This document shows, piece after piece, positions 32,599 to 45,289 of a DNA stretch of 64,000 nt. The first letter of the stretch is position 1. The number at the start of each line of letters is the position of its first letter. Below the pieces are notes generated by a model, which did not search any database, was not told the DNA's origin, and saw only the letters and a list, made by a program, of their open reading frames with translations. Position numbers and translations under genes: made by a program. This DNA is from Microbacterium ureisolvens (lineage in GTDB: Bacteria; Actinomycetota; Actinomycetes; Actinomycetales; Microbacteriaceae): the NCBI RefSeq assembly GCF_019511645.1, contig NZ_JAEUAX010000001.1, forward strand, positions 434,001 to 498,000. Direction: 5' to 3'.

Positions 32599-35058
32599 TC
32601 AGCGGATGCCGGTGCCTACGGCGCCGATGACGCCGTCGAGGGGCGTTCCCGACGCGTCGCGCTTCGCGCCCGACTCCGGCAGCGCGCGGGTCGCGCCGTC
32701 CGAGCCGACGGCACGCGGATCGGTGCCGACCCACGCGATGGTGAGCGCGTCTTCGCCCTTCAGGAACCGCTGAGCACGCACCCCGCCGGTCGCGCGGCCC
32801 TTTGCGGGGAACTCGCTGAACAGCGACACCTTGGCGCTGCCGGCGTCGGTGCCCGCGAGCGCGGTCGTGGATCCAGCGATCGTCACGACGACGGCGTCGA
32901 ACTCCGAGGGTCCGACGACGTCGAATGCGATCACCTGTGCGCCGTCGGTGAGACGGATGCCCGCCATGCCGCCCGCCGAACGCCCCTGCGGGCGCACCGA
33001 CGACGCATCGAAGCGCAGCAGCTGCGCGTCGCTGGCGACGAACACCAGTTCGGCGCCGTCCGAGGCGGGCGCTGCTCCGACGACCCGGTCGCCGTCCTTG
33101 AGGGCGATGATCTCGATGTCGTGCTTGTTCGCGATCTCGCTGGCGGCCACGCGCTTGACGATGCCCTGCGCGGTGCCGACCGCGATCGGCGGGGCGTCGG
33201 TGAGCGGCACGAGTGCGACGATGTGCTCGCCCCCACTGAGACCCAGGTACTGGTCGCCACGCGTGCCGGCCGCGAGCTGGACCGAGTTGGCGGGAACCGA
33301 GGGCAGGTCGACGGGGGAGAAGCGCACCAGTCTGCCGAGGTTGGTCACGGCGCCGATGTCGCCGCGCGTGGTGGCGTCGACCGCCGAGCGGATGGCGTCG
33401 TGCTTCGAGCGTCGCGCCGGCGCGACGATGCCCCCACCAGGCGCGTCGGCCACGAGCTCGGCGCGCACCATGCGGCCGGTGGCCGAGAGGAAGACGCGGC
33501 ACGGCGCGTCTGCGATCTGCAGGTCGGCGGCCGCCGCAGCCGCACGCGAACGGGGCTGGACCGGGCCGCCGTTGAGCAGCAGGGTGCGGCGAGGGGTTCC
33601 GAAGGCCTCGGCGGCAGCATCCAGTTCGTGTGCCACCTGCGCACGCAGCAGCACGTCGCTGCCGAGCAGCTCCTCGAGCTGAGCGATCTCCTTCTTCAGG
33701 TTGTCGCGCTCGGTCTCGAGCTCGATGCGCGAGAACTTGGTGAGGCGACGAAGTCGCAGCTCGAGGATGTACTCCGACTGAGCCTCCGACAGGTCGAAAA
33801 CGCTCATCAGGCGGGTGCGCGCCTGCTCGCTGTCGTCGGACGTGCGGATGACCTGGATGACCTCGTCGATGTCGAGGATCGCGATGAGGAGGCCCTCGAC
33901 GAGGTGCAGGCGTTCCTTGCGACGCTCGAGACGGTAACGGCTGCGACGCGTGACCACACTGATGCGGTGGTCGAGGTACACGCGGAGGAGTTCGCGGAGA
34001 CCGAGCGTCTGCGGCTGGCCCTCGACCAATGCGACGTTGTTGATGCTGAACGAGTCTTCGAGCGGCGTCAGCCGGTAGAGGTGCTCGAGCACCGCCTGCG
34101 GGTCGAAGCCGGTCTTGATGCCGATGACCAGCCGGAGTCCGTGGTGGCGGTCGGTGAGGTCGGTGACGTCGGCGATGCCCTGGAGCTTCTTCGCGTTGAC
34201 GGCGTCCTTGATCTTCTCGATCACCCGCTCCGGGCCGACGAGGTACGGGAGTTCGGTGACGACGAGGCCGGTGCGGCGCGGACCGAGGGACTCGATCGAC
34301 ACCTTCGCACGCGTGCGGAAGCTGCCGCGGCCGTTCGTGTAGGCGTCCTTGATGCCGTCCAGGCCGACGATGATGCCGCCGCCGGGAAGATCGGGCCCTG
34401 GCACGAACTCCATCAGCTCGTCGACGCTCGCCTCGGGGTTCTCGAGCAGGTGCGTGGCCGCGCCCACGACCTCGATGAGGTTGTGAGGCGCCATGTTGGT
34501 CGCCATGCCGACCGCGATGCCGGTGGTGCCGTTGACGAGCAGGTTCGGGAACGCTGCAGGCAGCACCTCCGGCTGCTGGAACTGCCCGTCGTAGTTGGGG
34601 ATGAAGTCGACGACGTCCTCGTCGAGGTTCTCGGTGAGCGCCAGCGCAGGTGGGGCGAGCCGGGCCTCGGTGTACCGGGGTGCGGCGGGACCGTCGTCGA
34701 GCGAGCCGAAGTTTCCGTGACCGTCCACCAGCGGCACCCGCAGCGAGAAGGGCTGGGCGAGTCGCACGAGCGCGTCGTAGATGGGGGCGTCGCCGTGGGG
34801 ATGCAGCTTTCCCATCACCTCGCCGACGACGCGGGCGCTCTTGACGTGGCCGCGGTCGGGGCGCAGGCCCATGTCGGCCATCTGGAAGAGGATGCGCCGC
34901 TGCACCGGCTTGAGCCCGTCGCGTGCATCGGGCAGGGCACGCGAGTAGATGACCGAGTACGCGTACTCGAGGAACGATGTCTGCATCTCCGAGGAGACGT
35001 CGACATCCTCGATGCGTCCGTGATCGGCGGGGGAGGAATCGGTGCGGGAAGCGGGCAT
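32599..35058 (-). CDS. parC: DNA topoisomerase IV subunit A
   Basis: An 819-residue type IIA topoisomerase breakage-reunion subunit. The catalytic tyrosine is in APRYTEARL (near residue 127), following [10 protein letters not shown]. Beta-propeller-like repeats fill the last 300 residues. The GyrA box (QRRGGKG) is not found at the start of the C-terminal domain, which supports ParC over GyrA. ATG 35058 gives a normal length. With the convergent parE it forms the decatenating enzyme. Confidence 0.92.
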   Translation of the reverse strand: MPASRTDSSPADHGRIEDVDVSSEMQTSFLEYAYSVIYSRALPDARDGLKPVQRRILFQMADMGLRPDRGHVKSARVVGEVMGKLHPHGDAPIYDALVRLAQPFSLRVPLVDGHGNFGSLDDGPAAPRYTEARLAPPALALTENLDEDVVDFIPNYDGQFQQPEVLPAAFPNLLVNGTTGIAVGMATNMAPHNLIEVVGAATHLLENPEASVDELMEFVPGPDLPGGGIIVGLDGIKDAYTNGRGSFRTRAKVSIESLGPRRTGLVVTELPYLVGPERVIEKIKDAVNAKKLQGIADVTDLTDRHHGLRLVIGIKTGFDPQAVLEHLYRLTPLEDSFSINNVALVEGQPQTLGLRELLRVYLDHRISVVTRRSRYRLERRKERLHLVEGLLIAILDIDEVIQVIRTSDDSEQARTRLMSVFDLSEAQSEYILELRLRRLTKFSRIELETERDNLKKEIAQLEELLGSDVLLRAQVAHELDAAAEAFGTPRRTLLLNGGPVQPRSRAAAAAADLQIADAPCRVFLSATGRMVRAELVADAPGGGIVAPARRSKHDAIRSAVDATTRGDIGAVTNLGRLVRFSPVDLPSVPANSVQLAAGTRGDQYLGLSGGEHIVALVPLTDAPPIAVGTAQGIVKRVAASEIANKHDIEIIALKDGDRVVGAAPASDGAELVFVASDAQLLRFDASSVRPQGRSAGGMAGIRLTDGAQVIAFDVVGPSEFDAVVVTIAGSTTALAGTDAGSAKVSLFSEFPAKGRATGGVRAQRFLKGEDALTIAWVGTDPRAVGSDGATRALPESGAKRDASGTPLDGVIGAVGTGIR

Positions 35059-35124
35059 GTGTCGATGAAGCCTCGGGTGACGGCGGGAGCGGGGGGCGCG
35101 GCCGCGTATGCGAGACTGGCCCCG

Positions 35125-36246
35125 ATGACCCTCAGCCTACCCGTGGACCCGCCGCGCGCCCGGAGCCTCACCCGTGTCGTGACCGAGATGTCGGCGGCGC
35201 TGGACGGCGGCTCCGAGTGGTTCGCGCCGGCACGGAGCGCCATCGTGTGGGTGCTCGACGGCCTCGGCGTCTCCAACCTGTCGGCTCGCGCCGGACACGC
35301 GCGCTTCCTCTCCGAGGCTCGCGCGAAGAAGGATGTCGCGCGCACGGTCTTCCCGTCGACGACCGCTGCCGCGCTCACCAGCCTGCTCACCGGCACGCTC
35401 CCCGGCGAACACGGCATCGTCGGCTATCGGGCCCGCGTGCCGGGCACCGACGACGTGATCAATCTGCTCCGCGGGTGGGACACCGACGGCCTGCCCCTGG
35501 AGTTCCAGCGTTCCGCCACGCTGCCCGCGACCCTCGGCCGGCCGTTCTTCGCGGTCTCGCGCAACGAGTATGCGGGCACCGGTTTCACCGCCGCCACCCT
35601 GGGCTCCGCCGAGTTCCATGGAGCCGACGATCTGGACGAGCGCGTGAGGCTCGCCGCCGACCTCGCGGCGCAGCATCCCGGTTCCCTCGTCTATCTGTAT
35701 GCGCCCGATCTCGACGCGATCGGCCACAAGCGCGGCTGGGAGTCCGACGAATGGGTCGCCGGACTGGAGCGGGTGGATGCCGCGGCCCGCACGCTCTCGG
35801 CATCCCTCGACCGCGGCACCGGCGTGGTGGTCACGTCCGACCACGGCATGGTCGACGTGCCGCGGCATCGCCATCTCCTGCTCGAGGAGGGCGACGATCT
35901 GCTCGATGGGATCCGCCTGATCGGCGGCGAACCCCGGATGCTCCATCTGTACGCGCAGCCGGGGGCGGCCGATGCGGTGCTGGCGCGGTGGCGTCAGGCC
36001 GAGGCATCCCGTTCGTGGGTCTTCTCACGCGCCGAGCTCGAAGCGTCAGGGCTGATGGGCGCGATCGACCCGGAGGTGCGTGCGCGCATCGGCGACGTGA
36101 TCGTCGCCGCGCGCGCGGGCATCGCCTATTACGACGACAGGCTCACCGACAAGGCGCCGCAGAAGATGATCGGGCAGCACGGCTCGCTGACCGACGAAGA
36201 GCGGATCGTCCCGCTCATCCGGCTGGGTGCGTTCGCCGGAGCCTGA
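35125..36246 (+). CDS. Alkaline phosphatase-superfamily phosphodiesterase/pyrophosphatase
   Basis: A 373-residue protein of the type I phosphodiesterase/nucleotide pyrophosphatase family. The metal and nucleophile region is VWVLDGLGV and [16 protein letters not shown] (Thr nucleophile, near residue 85); later ligands are in PDLDAIGHK (near 195) and [10 protein letters not shown] (near 238). No signal peptide is evident, so it may act in the cytoplasm. ATG 35125 is preferred; a GAGACT element ends seven bases before it, which would make the message leaderless. An ATG 60 bases upstream is possible. Confidence 0.85.
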   Translation: MTLSLPVDPPRARSLTRVVTEMSAALDGGSEWFAPARSAIVWVLDGLGVSNLSARAGHARFLSEARAKKDVARTVFPSTTAAALTSLLTGTLPGEHGIVGYRARVPGTDDVINLLRGWDTDGLPLEFQRSATLPATLGRPFFAVSRNEYAGTGFTAATLGSAEFHGADDLDERVRLAADLAAQHPGSLVYLYAPDLDAIGHKRGWESDEWVAGLERVDAAARTLSASLDRGTGVVVTSDHGMVDVPRHRHLLLEEGDDLLDGIRLIGGEPRMLHLYAQPGAADAVLARWRQAEASRSWVFSRAELEASGLMGAIDPEVRARIGDVIVAARAGIAYYDDRLTDKAPQKMIGQHGSLTDEERIVPLIRLGAFAGA

Positions 36247-36250
36247 GGGC

Positions 36251-37294
36251 TCAGTCGTCCGAGCGGGCGCCGAACACGATCTCGTCCCACGACGGCATCG
36301 ACGTCCGCCCCTTGCGACGGCCCGCCTCGGCGACCGCTGCCGGAGTCGGCGCGGGAAAGTCGGATGCCGGCGGCTCCTCGTCGGAGGACGACTCCTCATA
36401 GCCCGGCTCCAGCGCGTCGAAGAGGGCGACCGGTGCCGGCGAGCGGGGAGCCGACGCGATCTCTTCCGCCCCCGGGAGCGGCTCCCGCTGGCCGCGACGA
36501 CGACGCAGCGCCTCGAGCAGGTCGGCGGTCTCGGCCGAGGTCACCACGGCAGGCTCGCTGGCGCGTTTGATGGCGGCCTCCTGGACGGCGGGGGCGGCGG
36601 GACCGGGGATCTCAGGCGACTCGATGTCGGCATCGGGGAGGCGGCGCGGCCCGAACGCCCCGCTGTCGAAGCGGGAGTCGTCTTTCGGGGCGACCGCGTC
36701 GAGGGCGCGCAGCCGCGGGATCAGCCCCTCGGGAAGCGACCCCTGGCGGGACAGCTGGATGGCGTCGGCATTCAGCGGCGACAGCGTGCTGCGGCGCGGG
36801 TCGAACCCCCAGCGCGCGTCATGGCCGATGTCGTTCGACGTGAACTCCAGCTTGACCGTCCAGCCGGTCGGCTCCTTCCAGCTGGTCCAGCGTTCGCCGA
36901 TGGCGCCCGCCTCGGCGAGCTTGGCGCGCACGGCGGAGCCGAAGGTGGTCTGCCCGTCGCCCTCGAAGTCGCCGCCGAGGAGCACGGGAACGGCCAGTGC
37001 CTGGCCGACGATGTGCTCGCGCTCGGCGAGCACGGGGCCTTCGAACCGAACGATGTCCTCCACGCGGGCGCCGAGGAGCTCGGCCACCTCGCGCGCGGAA
37101 AGCCCTGAGCGGATGTGAGCCTGGATCTCGCGGGGGCTGGGGCGCGGGGTCTGCACATCGGCCTCGCGCTCGCGGCGCGCCTTGCGCAGCTCGCCGCGCA
37201 GCACGTCGTCGACGTCGAGCGTGAATCGCTCGCCGGACTCCGTCGCCAGGATGAGCTTGTCGTCTTCGGTTCCGATGACCTTGAGCTGTTCCAT
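36251..37294 (-). CDS. sepH: Septation protein SepH (DUF3071)
   Basis: A 347-residue protein. The N-terminal DUF3071 domain (residues about 1-180) starts MEQLKVIGTEDDKLILAT and contains a helix-turn-helix-like LSAREVAELLGA segment near 70; the rest is a disordered acidic tail ending in basic residues. SepH in Streptomyces and mycobacteria binds FtsZ and promotes its assembly at division sites. The stop lies 4 bases from the facing phosphodiesterase stop. Confidence 0.92.
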   Translation of the reverse strand: MEQLKVIGTEDDKLILATESGERFTLDVDDVLRGELRKARREREADVQTPRPSPREIQAHIRSGLSAREVAELLGARVEDIVRFEGPVLAEREHIVGQALAVPVLLGGDFEGDGQTTFGSAVRAKLAEAGAIGERWTSWKEPTGWTVKLEFTSNDIGHDARWGFDPRRSTLSPLNADAIQLSRQGSLPEGLIPRLRALDAVAPKDDSRFDSGAFGPRRLPDADIESPEIPGPAAPAVQEAAIKRASEPAVVTSAETADLLEALRRRRGQREPLPGAEEIASAPRSPAPVALFDALEPGYEESSSDEEPPASDFPAPTPAAVAEAGRRKGRTSMPSWDEIVFGARSDD

Positions 37295-37470
37295 GCGGAC
37301 GCTCCCTGCTTCTCGTGCCGGCTCTTGGCTGCGCTGGTCGGGCGGACTTCATCGCTTCAGAGCCCGCCTGTGGGCCCCATCGTGTCATAGGGCATCACGA
37401 GGGCCGGGAATATCCCGCGCGTGCCGCGAGTTTCACGCGAACGCACGGCCGGGATGGCGCCCGATCGCAT

Positions 37471-37499
37471 TTGCGAAAAGGGCAATGGTCGTGCAAACT
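37471..37499 (+). promoter_or_regulatory. Probable promoter of the DUF4193 gene
   Basis: TTGCGA (37471-37476), a 17-base spacer and an extended -10 TGCAAACT (37492-37499). This would leave a leader of about 50 bases before the ATG at 37558. Confidence 0.45.
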
Positions 37500-37557
37500 A
37501 TCGCCGCCCGCAAGGGCGAGCGCAACCGCGAATACCCGGAAGTTGAGATCTTCACGC

Positions 37558-37851
37558 ATGGCCACCGATTACGACGCCCCCCGCAAGACCGAGGACGACA
37601 GCGAGTCGATCGAGGCGCTCAAGGAGCGCGTTCCCGACAAGCTCTCGGGCTCGGTGGATGTGGAGGACGCCGACAACCCGTCGGGCTTCGAGCTGCCTGG
37701 TGCCGACCTGTCGGACCTCGAGCTCGACGTCGTCGTTCTACCCGCCCAGGAGGACGAGTTCACCTGTTCGAACTGCTTCCTCGTGAAGCACCGTTCGCAG
37801 CTCGATCACGAGACCGCCGACGGTCCTATCTGTACTGAGTGCGCCGCGTGA
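37558..37851 (+). CDS. DUF4193 protein
   Basis: A 97-residue acidic protein beginning MATDYDAPRKTEDDSES, ending in a zinc-ribbon-like region with CSNC and CTEC pairs (residues about 70-95). This family is nearly universal in actinobacteria and sits next to DUF3093 and dut, as in mycobacteria. Function unknown. The 3' end overlaps the end of the convergent DUF3093 gene by 26 bases. Confidence 0.9.
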   Translation: MATDYDAPRKTEDDSESIEALKERVPDKLSGSVDVEDADNPSGFELPGADLSDLELDVVVLPAQEDEFTCSNCFLVKHRSQLDHETADGPICTECAA

Positions 37852-38329
37852 TCTGAGCCCGCCGCACAGCGGCGGCCAGCCGGTCCGGCGTCCGCGAGGA
37901 GATGACCCACGCGGTCGTCGGATCATCGGCATCCGTCACGGGGAACACGACGACTCCGTCGATCCCGCCCCGGATGAGGTGCCACGAACGCGGGTCCAGT
38001 CCCGCACCCCGCTGATGGCGCGCGTCGTCGCCGACATGGACCTCACCGGCGCCGAGGAACTCCACGCCGATGTGCGCGCGTCCCGCTCGGAGCTCGCCGT
38101 CCCGGACCTCGACGACGGGGGCCGACAGGACCAGCAGTGCGATCAGCAGGATGCCCACACCGGCGCCGACGACGAGTGCGACCGTGGTGTCGATCGGGGT
38201 GACGACGAGCGCCGCCATCGGCGCCGCCATTCCTGCAGCGACCAGGATCCACAGTGAAGGGCCGAGCCGCTCGCGATAGCCGTCGGCGTGGTCGGTCCGG
38301 GCACCGGCGTGAGGCGTTGAGTTCTGCAT
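37826..38329 (-). CDS. DUF3093 membrane protein
   Basis: A 167-residue protein with two adjacent transmembrane segments (about 26-72) and a C-terminal domain with the conserved DPRSWHLIRGGIDGVVVFPV stretch. Conserved gene between DUF4193 and dut in actinobacteria; function unknown. ATG 38329 has GAGGGTA just before it; its upstream region overlaps the dut -10 element on the other strand. Confidence 0.88.
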   Translation of the reverse strand: MQNSTPHAGARTDHADGYRERLGPSLWILVAAGMAAPMAALVVTPIDTTVALVVGAGVGILLIALLVLSAPVVEVRDGELRAGRAHIGVEFLGAGEVHVGDDARHQRGAGLDPRSWHLIRGGIDGVVVFPVTDADDPTTAWVISSRTPDRLAAAVRRAQITRRTQYR

Positions 38330-38341
38330 TACCCTCGTTGG

Positions 38342-38794
38342 GTGACTGAAACGGTGGACGTCCCCATTATCGCCCCCGACGTCCCGGTGTACGCGCACCC
38401 GGGGGATGCCGGAGCCGACCTCGTCGCCGCCGAGGCGGTGCGGCTCGAACCCGGTGAGCGCGCTCTGGTCGGCACCGGCGTGCGGATCGCGCTGCCCGAG
38501 GGCTACGTCGCCTTCGTGGTGCCGCGCAGCGGCCTGGCGGCGAAGCACGGCATCACGATCGTGAATGCGCCGGGCACCATCGACGCCGGCTACCGCGGCG
38601 AGATCAAGGTGATCCTCCTCAACACCGATCGCACCCACGCGCACGACATCGCCGTGGGCGACCGCATCGCCCAGCTCATCGTGATGCCGGTCCCGCGCGC
38701 CGTGTTCCTCCCCGTGGAAGCTCTGCCCGACAGCGTGCGCGGCGAGGGCGGCTTCGGCTCCACGGGCTATCAGAAGGACGGAGTCCTCGCATGA
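38342..38794 (+). CDS. dut: dUTP diphosphatase
   Basis: A 150-residue trimeric dUTPase that hydrolyses dUTP to dUMP. The five motifs are seen: PGDAGADL (near 22), PRSGLA (near 62), the catalytic aspartate in GTIDAGYRGE (near 78-87), GDRIAQLI (near 108) and the C-terminal RGEGGFGSTG. GTG 38342 lies exactly six bases after a TACCCT -10 element, so the message is leaderless. The next gene overlaps by four bases. Confidence 0.97.
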   Translation: MTETVDVPIIAPDVPVYAHPGDAGADLVAAEAVRLEPGERALVGTGVRIALPEGYVAFVVPRSGLAAKHGITIVNAPGTIDAGYRGEIKVILLNTDRTHAHDIAVGDRIAQLIVMPVPRAVFLPVEALPDSVRGEGGFGSTGYQKDGVLA

Positions 38795-39390
38795 CCGATT
38801 CCTCATCCGTCGACGGCCCGCGCAAGGTCGCCCCCGACGACCGCGCTACCACCGGCCCGTTCGACGAGTCCGAGGCCAACCCGGTCCGCCCCTACATCGA
38901 CCTCGGGGGGATCAAGATCCTCCCGCGCGAGGGTCTCAACCTACGTCTCGAGGTCGAGGAGCAGACGAAGCGCATCGTCGCTGTGGGCCTCGACTACGCC
39001 GGCTCGACGCTTCAGGTGCAGCCGTTCGCCGCGCCGCGCTCGGCGGGCCTGTGGGAGGAGACCCGCGAGCAGATCCGCCAGCAGATCCGGCAACAGGGCG
39101 GCCGCGTCGAGGAACGCGAGGGACCGCTGGGCCCGGAGCTGCTCGCAGAGGTTCCCGTCATCGCCGGCCCGGACGGCACGGCCGGCAAGCGCCTGGCGCG
39201 TTTCGTCGGCGTCGACGGCCCGCGGTGGTTCCTGCGCGGAGTCATCGGCGGCGCCGCCACGGCCGACGTCGAGGCCGCGGCGGCGGTCGAGGACCTCTTC
39301 CGCTCGATCGTGGTCGTCCGCGGCGGCTCGCCCATGCCGCCCCGCGATCTCATCCCGCTGAAGATGCCGGCGACGCCAGGTTCGGCGTGA
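38791..39390 (+). CDS. DUF3710 protein
   Basis: A 199-residue protein with the characteristic YIDLGGIKILPREGLNLRLE region near residues 32-52. Always downstream of dut in actinobacteria; function unknown. It overlaps dut by four bases and the next gene by GTGA, so the three are one translationally coupled operon. Confidence 0.9.
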   Translation: MTDSSSVDGPRKVAPDDRATTGPFDESEANPVRPYIDLGGIKILPREGLNLRLEVEEQTKRIVAVGLDYAGSTLQVQPFAAPRSAGLWEETREQIRQQIRQQGGRVEEREGPLGPELLAEVPVIAGPDGTAGKRLARFVGVDGPRWFLRGVIGGAATADVEAAAAVEDLFRSIVVVRGGSPMPPRDLIPLKMPATPGSA

Positions 39391-40178
39391 GCGACCCCTC
39401 GCGCCCCGGCGACCCCGCCGCGGAACCCGACGCGAACCCTCCCGCCGCCGAGAGGGACGAGGCGGATGCGGCACCCTCTGCATCCGAGATGCTCGGCGCC
39501 GCGCTGGGCGGCGCCGCCCGCCGCGCGGGGCTGGACCCGGCTGAGGGAAAGAGCACGGGCCACGTCGTGTGGGCCGCCATGGGCGGCTGGCGCGGCATCC
39601 TCGAATCCGTCCTGCCGGGCGTCGTGTTCCTCGTCGCGTGGACGGTGACCTATGACCCCGATCCGGACGTGCGCTCCGGCAATCTCCTCCTGAGCCTCGG
39701 GCTGTCGGTGGGGCTGGCCGCCGTGTTCACCATCGTGCGCCTCATCCAGAGGCAGTCCGCCAGCGCCGCGATCGGCGGGCTGATCGCAGCCGCGGCCGCC
39801 GCGGGGCTGTCCCTGTGGACAGGCAGGGGAGAGGACAGCTTCATCCCGGGCTTCCTCACCAACACGCTGTACGGCACCGCGTTCCTCGTCTCGGCGCTCA
39901 TCGGATGGCCGCTGATCGGGCTGGCCGTCGGCTTCCTGATGGGCGAGGGCACAGCGTGGCGCGCCGACAAGCGCAAACGGCGCGTCTTCTTCTGGCTGTC
40001 GATCGCGTGGGCGAGCCTGTTCGCGCTGCGCCTCGTCGTGCAGCTCCCGCTCTACTTCGCCGGTGACGTCACCGCGCTCGGGACCGTGAAGCTGATCATG
40101 GGTCTGCCGCTTTTCGCGCCGATGGTCGCGGTCACGTGGCTCGCGGTGCGCGCGCTCTACCCGCGCACGCCGAAGTGA
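39387..40178 (+). CDS. DUF3159 membrane protein
   Basis: A 263-residue protein: an acidic, proline-rich N-terminus of about 60 residues, then about six transmembrane helices. DUF3159 proteins are conserved in actinobacteria near dut; function unknown. In mycobacteria a short OB-fold gene lies between DUF3710 and this gene; here that gene is missing and the two overlap directly. Confidence 0.88.
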   Translation: MSDPSRPGDPAAEPDANPPAAERDEADAAPSASEMLGAALGGAARRAGLDPAEGKSTGHVVWAAMGGWRGILESVLPGVVFLVAWTVTYDPDPDVRSGNLLLSLGLSVGLAAVFTIVRLIQRQSASAAIGGLIAAAAAAGLSLWTGRGEDSFIPGFLTNTLYGTAFLVSALIGWPLIGLAVGFLMGEGTAWRADKRKRRVFFWLSIAWASLFALRLVVQLPLYFAGDVTALGTVKLIMGLPLFAPMVAVTWLAVRALYPRTPK

Positions 40179-40181
40179 TAC

Positions 40182-40205
40182 ATTTATCTCGACATCAAGA
40201 TAAAT
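40182..40205. promoter_or_regulatory. 24-base palindromic operator upstream of aconitase
   Basis: ATTTATCT and AGATAAAT form perfect 8-base arms around CGACATCA, itself partly symmetrical (TCTYGANNTCRAGA). It is strikingly AT-rich for this genome and lies 107 bases before the acn start and 3 bases after the DUF3159 stop. A dimeric repressor of TCA-cycle genes is likely; I cannot name it. Confidence 0.65.
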
Positions 40206-40311
40206 TTCCTCCGAACCGTTAGGGCGGCCTGACTAGCCGAGGGCTCCGGTGCGGGGGAAGATGGGGATGCCGGACTCCGGCACGATCCCGCCGCCGACGA
40301 AGGAGACAGAC

Positions 40312-43146
<2,835 letters not shown>

Positions 43147-43160
43147 CAGGGGATTCACGG

Positions 43161-43188
43161 GGGACCGGATGCCACGGCATCCGGTCCC
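43161..43188 (+). terminator. Terminator after acnA
   Basis: GGGACCGGATGCC and GGCATCCGGTCCC form a near-perfect inverted repeat with a 2-base centre, 15 bases after the stop. Confidence 0.8.
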
Positions 43189-43243
43189 TCCGTCATGCCC
43201 GGGTAGACTTGCAGGGCCCTTCCGGGGCCGGAAAGGAGCGGGG

Positions 43244-45202
43244 ATGTCGTTGCTGTCGTCCATCACCGGACCCCGCGACCTCGACGACTTGAGCATCGAT
43301 CAGCTCGAGCAGCTCGCGGACGAGATCCGCGGCTTCCTCGTCGAGAACGTCGCACGCACGGGCGGCCACCTGGGCCCCAATCTCGGCGTCGTCGAGCTGA
43401 CGATCGCGCTGCACCGCGTGTTCGACTCGCCGAACGACCCGATGATCTTCGACACCGGGCACCAGTCGTACGTGCACAAGCTGCTCACCGGCCGTCAGGA
43501 CTTCACGGACCTGCGCGCGCGCGGCGGCCTCGCCGGCTATCCGCAGCGCTCGGAGAGCCCGCACGACGTGGTCGAGTCGTCTCACGCGTCGAGCTCACTG
43601 AGCTGGGCCGACGGCGTCTCGCGCGCGCTGACACGCACCGGCCGCAAGGATCGCCATGTCGTGGCGGTCGTGGGCGACGGCGCACTCACGGGCGGCATGA
43701 CGTGGGAGGCGCTCAACAACATCTCCGACGACAACGACCGCAACCTGGTCATCGTCGTCAATGACAACGGCCGCTCCTACGCGCCCACGATCGGCGGCAT
43801 GGCGCGCTACCTCAATCGCGTCCGCACCGCCGACTCCTACCGCAACCTGCACCGCGGCTCCGACACGCTGTTCCGCAAGCTCGGGCCCGCGGCCCGCGCT
43901 GTGTACCGCGGCGTGCGCGGCGGCACGCACGGCTTCCTGTCGCGGTTCACGAACAATGCCGCGCTGTACTCGAATCTCGACATCAAGTATCTCGGTCCGG
44001 TCGACGGGCATGATCTGCCGACCCTCATGGAGACGCTGGAACTCGCCAAGGAGTACGGCGCACCCGTCATCGTCCACGCGATCACCGAGAAGGGCCGAGG
44101 CTATGCGCCCGCGCTCGAGGACGAAGCCGACCAGTTCCACGCCGTGGGCAAGATCGATCCGATCACCGGGGAGTCCCTCGCCTCGTCCGGCGGCACCGCC
44201 TGGACGGATGTCTTCGCCGACGAGCTCGTGCACGTCGGCGACCGGCGCGACGACGTCATCGCGATGACCGCGGCAATGCTGCGCCCCACCGGTCTCCTGC
44301 CCTTCGCGCAGCGCTTCCCCGACCGCGTCTACGACGTGGGCATCGCCGAGCAGCACGCCGTCGCCTCCGCGGCCGGCCTGGCGTTCGGCGGACTGCACCC
44401 GGTGGTTGCGATCTACGCGACGTTCATGAACCGCGCATTCGATCAGGTGCTCATGGATGTCGCGCTGCACCGCGCAGGCGTCACGTTCGTACTCGATCGC
44501 GCCGGTGTCACAGGGCCCGACGGTCCGAGCCACCACGGAATCTGGGACCTCGCGATGCTGCAGATCGTGCCGCACATCCGCATCGCCGTGCCCCGCGATG
44601 AGACTCGGCTGCGCGAGGAGCTGCGCGAGGCCGTGGCCGTCGACGACGCCCCCACCGTCATCCGTTTCCCGAAGGGCGGCGTGAGCCCCGAGCTCCCCGC
44701 GCTGGAGCGCCTCGACGACGGCGTGGACGTGCTGGTGCGCTCCGACGCCCAGGACGTGCTGCTGGTCGGCATCGGCCCGATGTCGCACATCGCGGTCGAT
44801 GTCGCTGAGCGCCTGCGTGCGCAGGGAATCGGCGCCACCGTCGTCGACCCGCGGTGGGTCGTGCCCGTGCAGCCGTCGATCGTCGAGCTCGCAGCATCCC
44901 ATCGCCTGGTCATCACGATCGAGGACGGCATCCGTGTCGGCGGCATCGGCACCCGCGTGCGCCAGGTGCTGCGCGAGGCGGGCGTCGACACCGCGGTCGA
45001 CGAGCTGGGTGTGCCCGATGAGTTCATCGATCACGCGAGCCGCGAGCAGATCCTCGAGGACGCCGGCCTCACCCCGGCGAAGATCGCGCAGGATGTCGTC
45101 GCGCAGGTGCTGGGCACCCGCATCCCCGTCGCCCGCGGCGCGGAGACCCGGGAGATCCCGGTCATCCCGACCCTGTCGCGCGAGGAGCGCCGCCAGGCGT
45201 AG
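43244..45202 (+). CDS. dxs: 1-deoxy-D-xylulose-5-phosphate synthase
   Basis: A 652-residue ThDP enzyme that joins pyruvate and glyceraldehyde-3-phosphate, the first step of the MEP isoprenoid pathway. The ThDP motif is GDGALTGGMTWEALNN with NDN (near residues 145-175); VGIAEQHA (near 366) contains the catalytic glutamate and the C-terminal half has DRAGVTGPDGPSHHG. ATG 43244 has GGAG seven bases upstream. TAGACT at 43204-43209 is a likely -10, giving a leader of about 30 bases that could fold over the ribosome binding site. Confidence 0.96.
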   Translation: MSLLSSITGPRDLDDLSIDQLEQLADEIRGFLVENVARTGGHLGPNLGVVELTIALHRVFDSPNDPMIFDTGHQSYVHKLLTGRQDFTDLRARGGLAGYPQRSESPHDVVESSHASSSLSWADGVSRALTRTGRKDRHVVAVVGDGALTGGMTWEALNNISDDNDRNLVIVVNDNGRSYAPTIGGMARYLNRVRTADSYRNLHRGSDTLFRKLGPAARAVYRGVRGGTHGFLSRFTNNAALYSNLDIKYLGPVDGHDLPTLMETLELAKEYGAPVIVHAITEKGRGYAPALEDEADQFHAVGKIDPITGESLASSGGTAWTDVFADELVHVGDRRDDVIAMTAAMLRPTGLLPFAQRFPDRVYDVGIAEQHAVASAAGLAFGGLHPVVAIYATFMNRAFDQVLMDVALHRAGVTFVLDRAGVTGPDGPSHHGIWDLAMLQIVPHIRIAVPRDETRLREELREAVAVDDAPTVIRFPKGGVSPELPALERLDDGVDVLVRSDAQDVLLVGIGPMSHIAVDVAERLRAQGIGATVVDPRWVVPVQPSIVELAASHRLVITIEDGIRVGGIGTRVRQVLREAGVDTAVDELGVPDEFIDHASREQILEDAGLTPAKIAQDVVAQVLGTRIPVARGAETREIPVIPTLSREERRQA

Positions 45203-45240
45203 CGCCGAGGCGCGCGACCGACGCGCCGGCCCAGCCGCCA

Positions 45241-45278
45241 CGAAAGGGCGCATCCTCCGCAGAGGATGCGCCCTTTCG
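45241..45278. terminator. Bidirectional terminator between dxs and the 3-hydroxyacyl-CoA dehydrogenase gene
   Basis: A perfect 17-pair stem (CGAAAGGGCGCATCCTC with its complement) and a 4-base loop in the convergent gap. Confidence 0.9.
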
Positions 45279-45289
45279 GTGCTCGCGCG

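Noticed and set aside
30466..35058. Calling the topoisomerase pair gyrB/gyrA
   Set aside because: The A subunit lacks the GyrA box and the genes are convergent rather than in the usual gyrB-gyrA order near the origin; topoisomerase IV fits better.
33121..35124. Upstream extension of the phosphodiesterase frame through parC
   Set aside because: The extension is antisense to parC and shows no homology-like features; the real start is at 35125.
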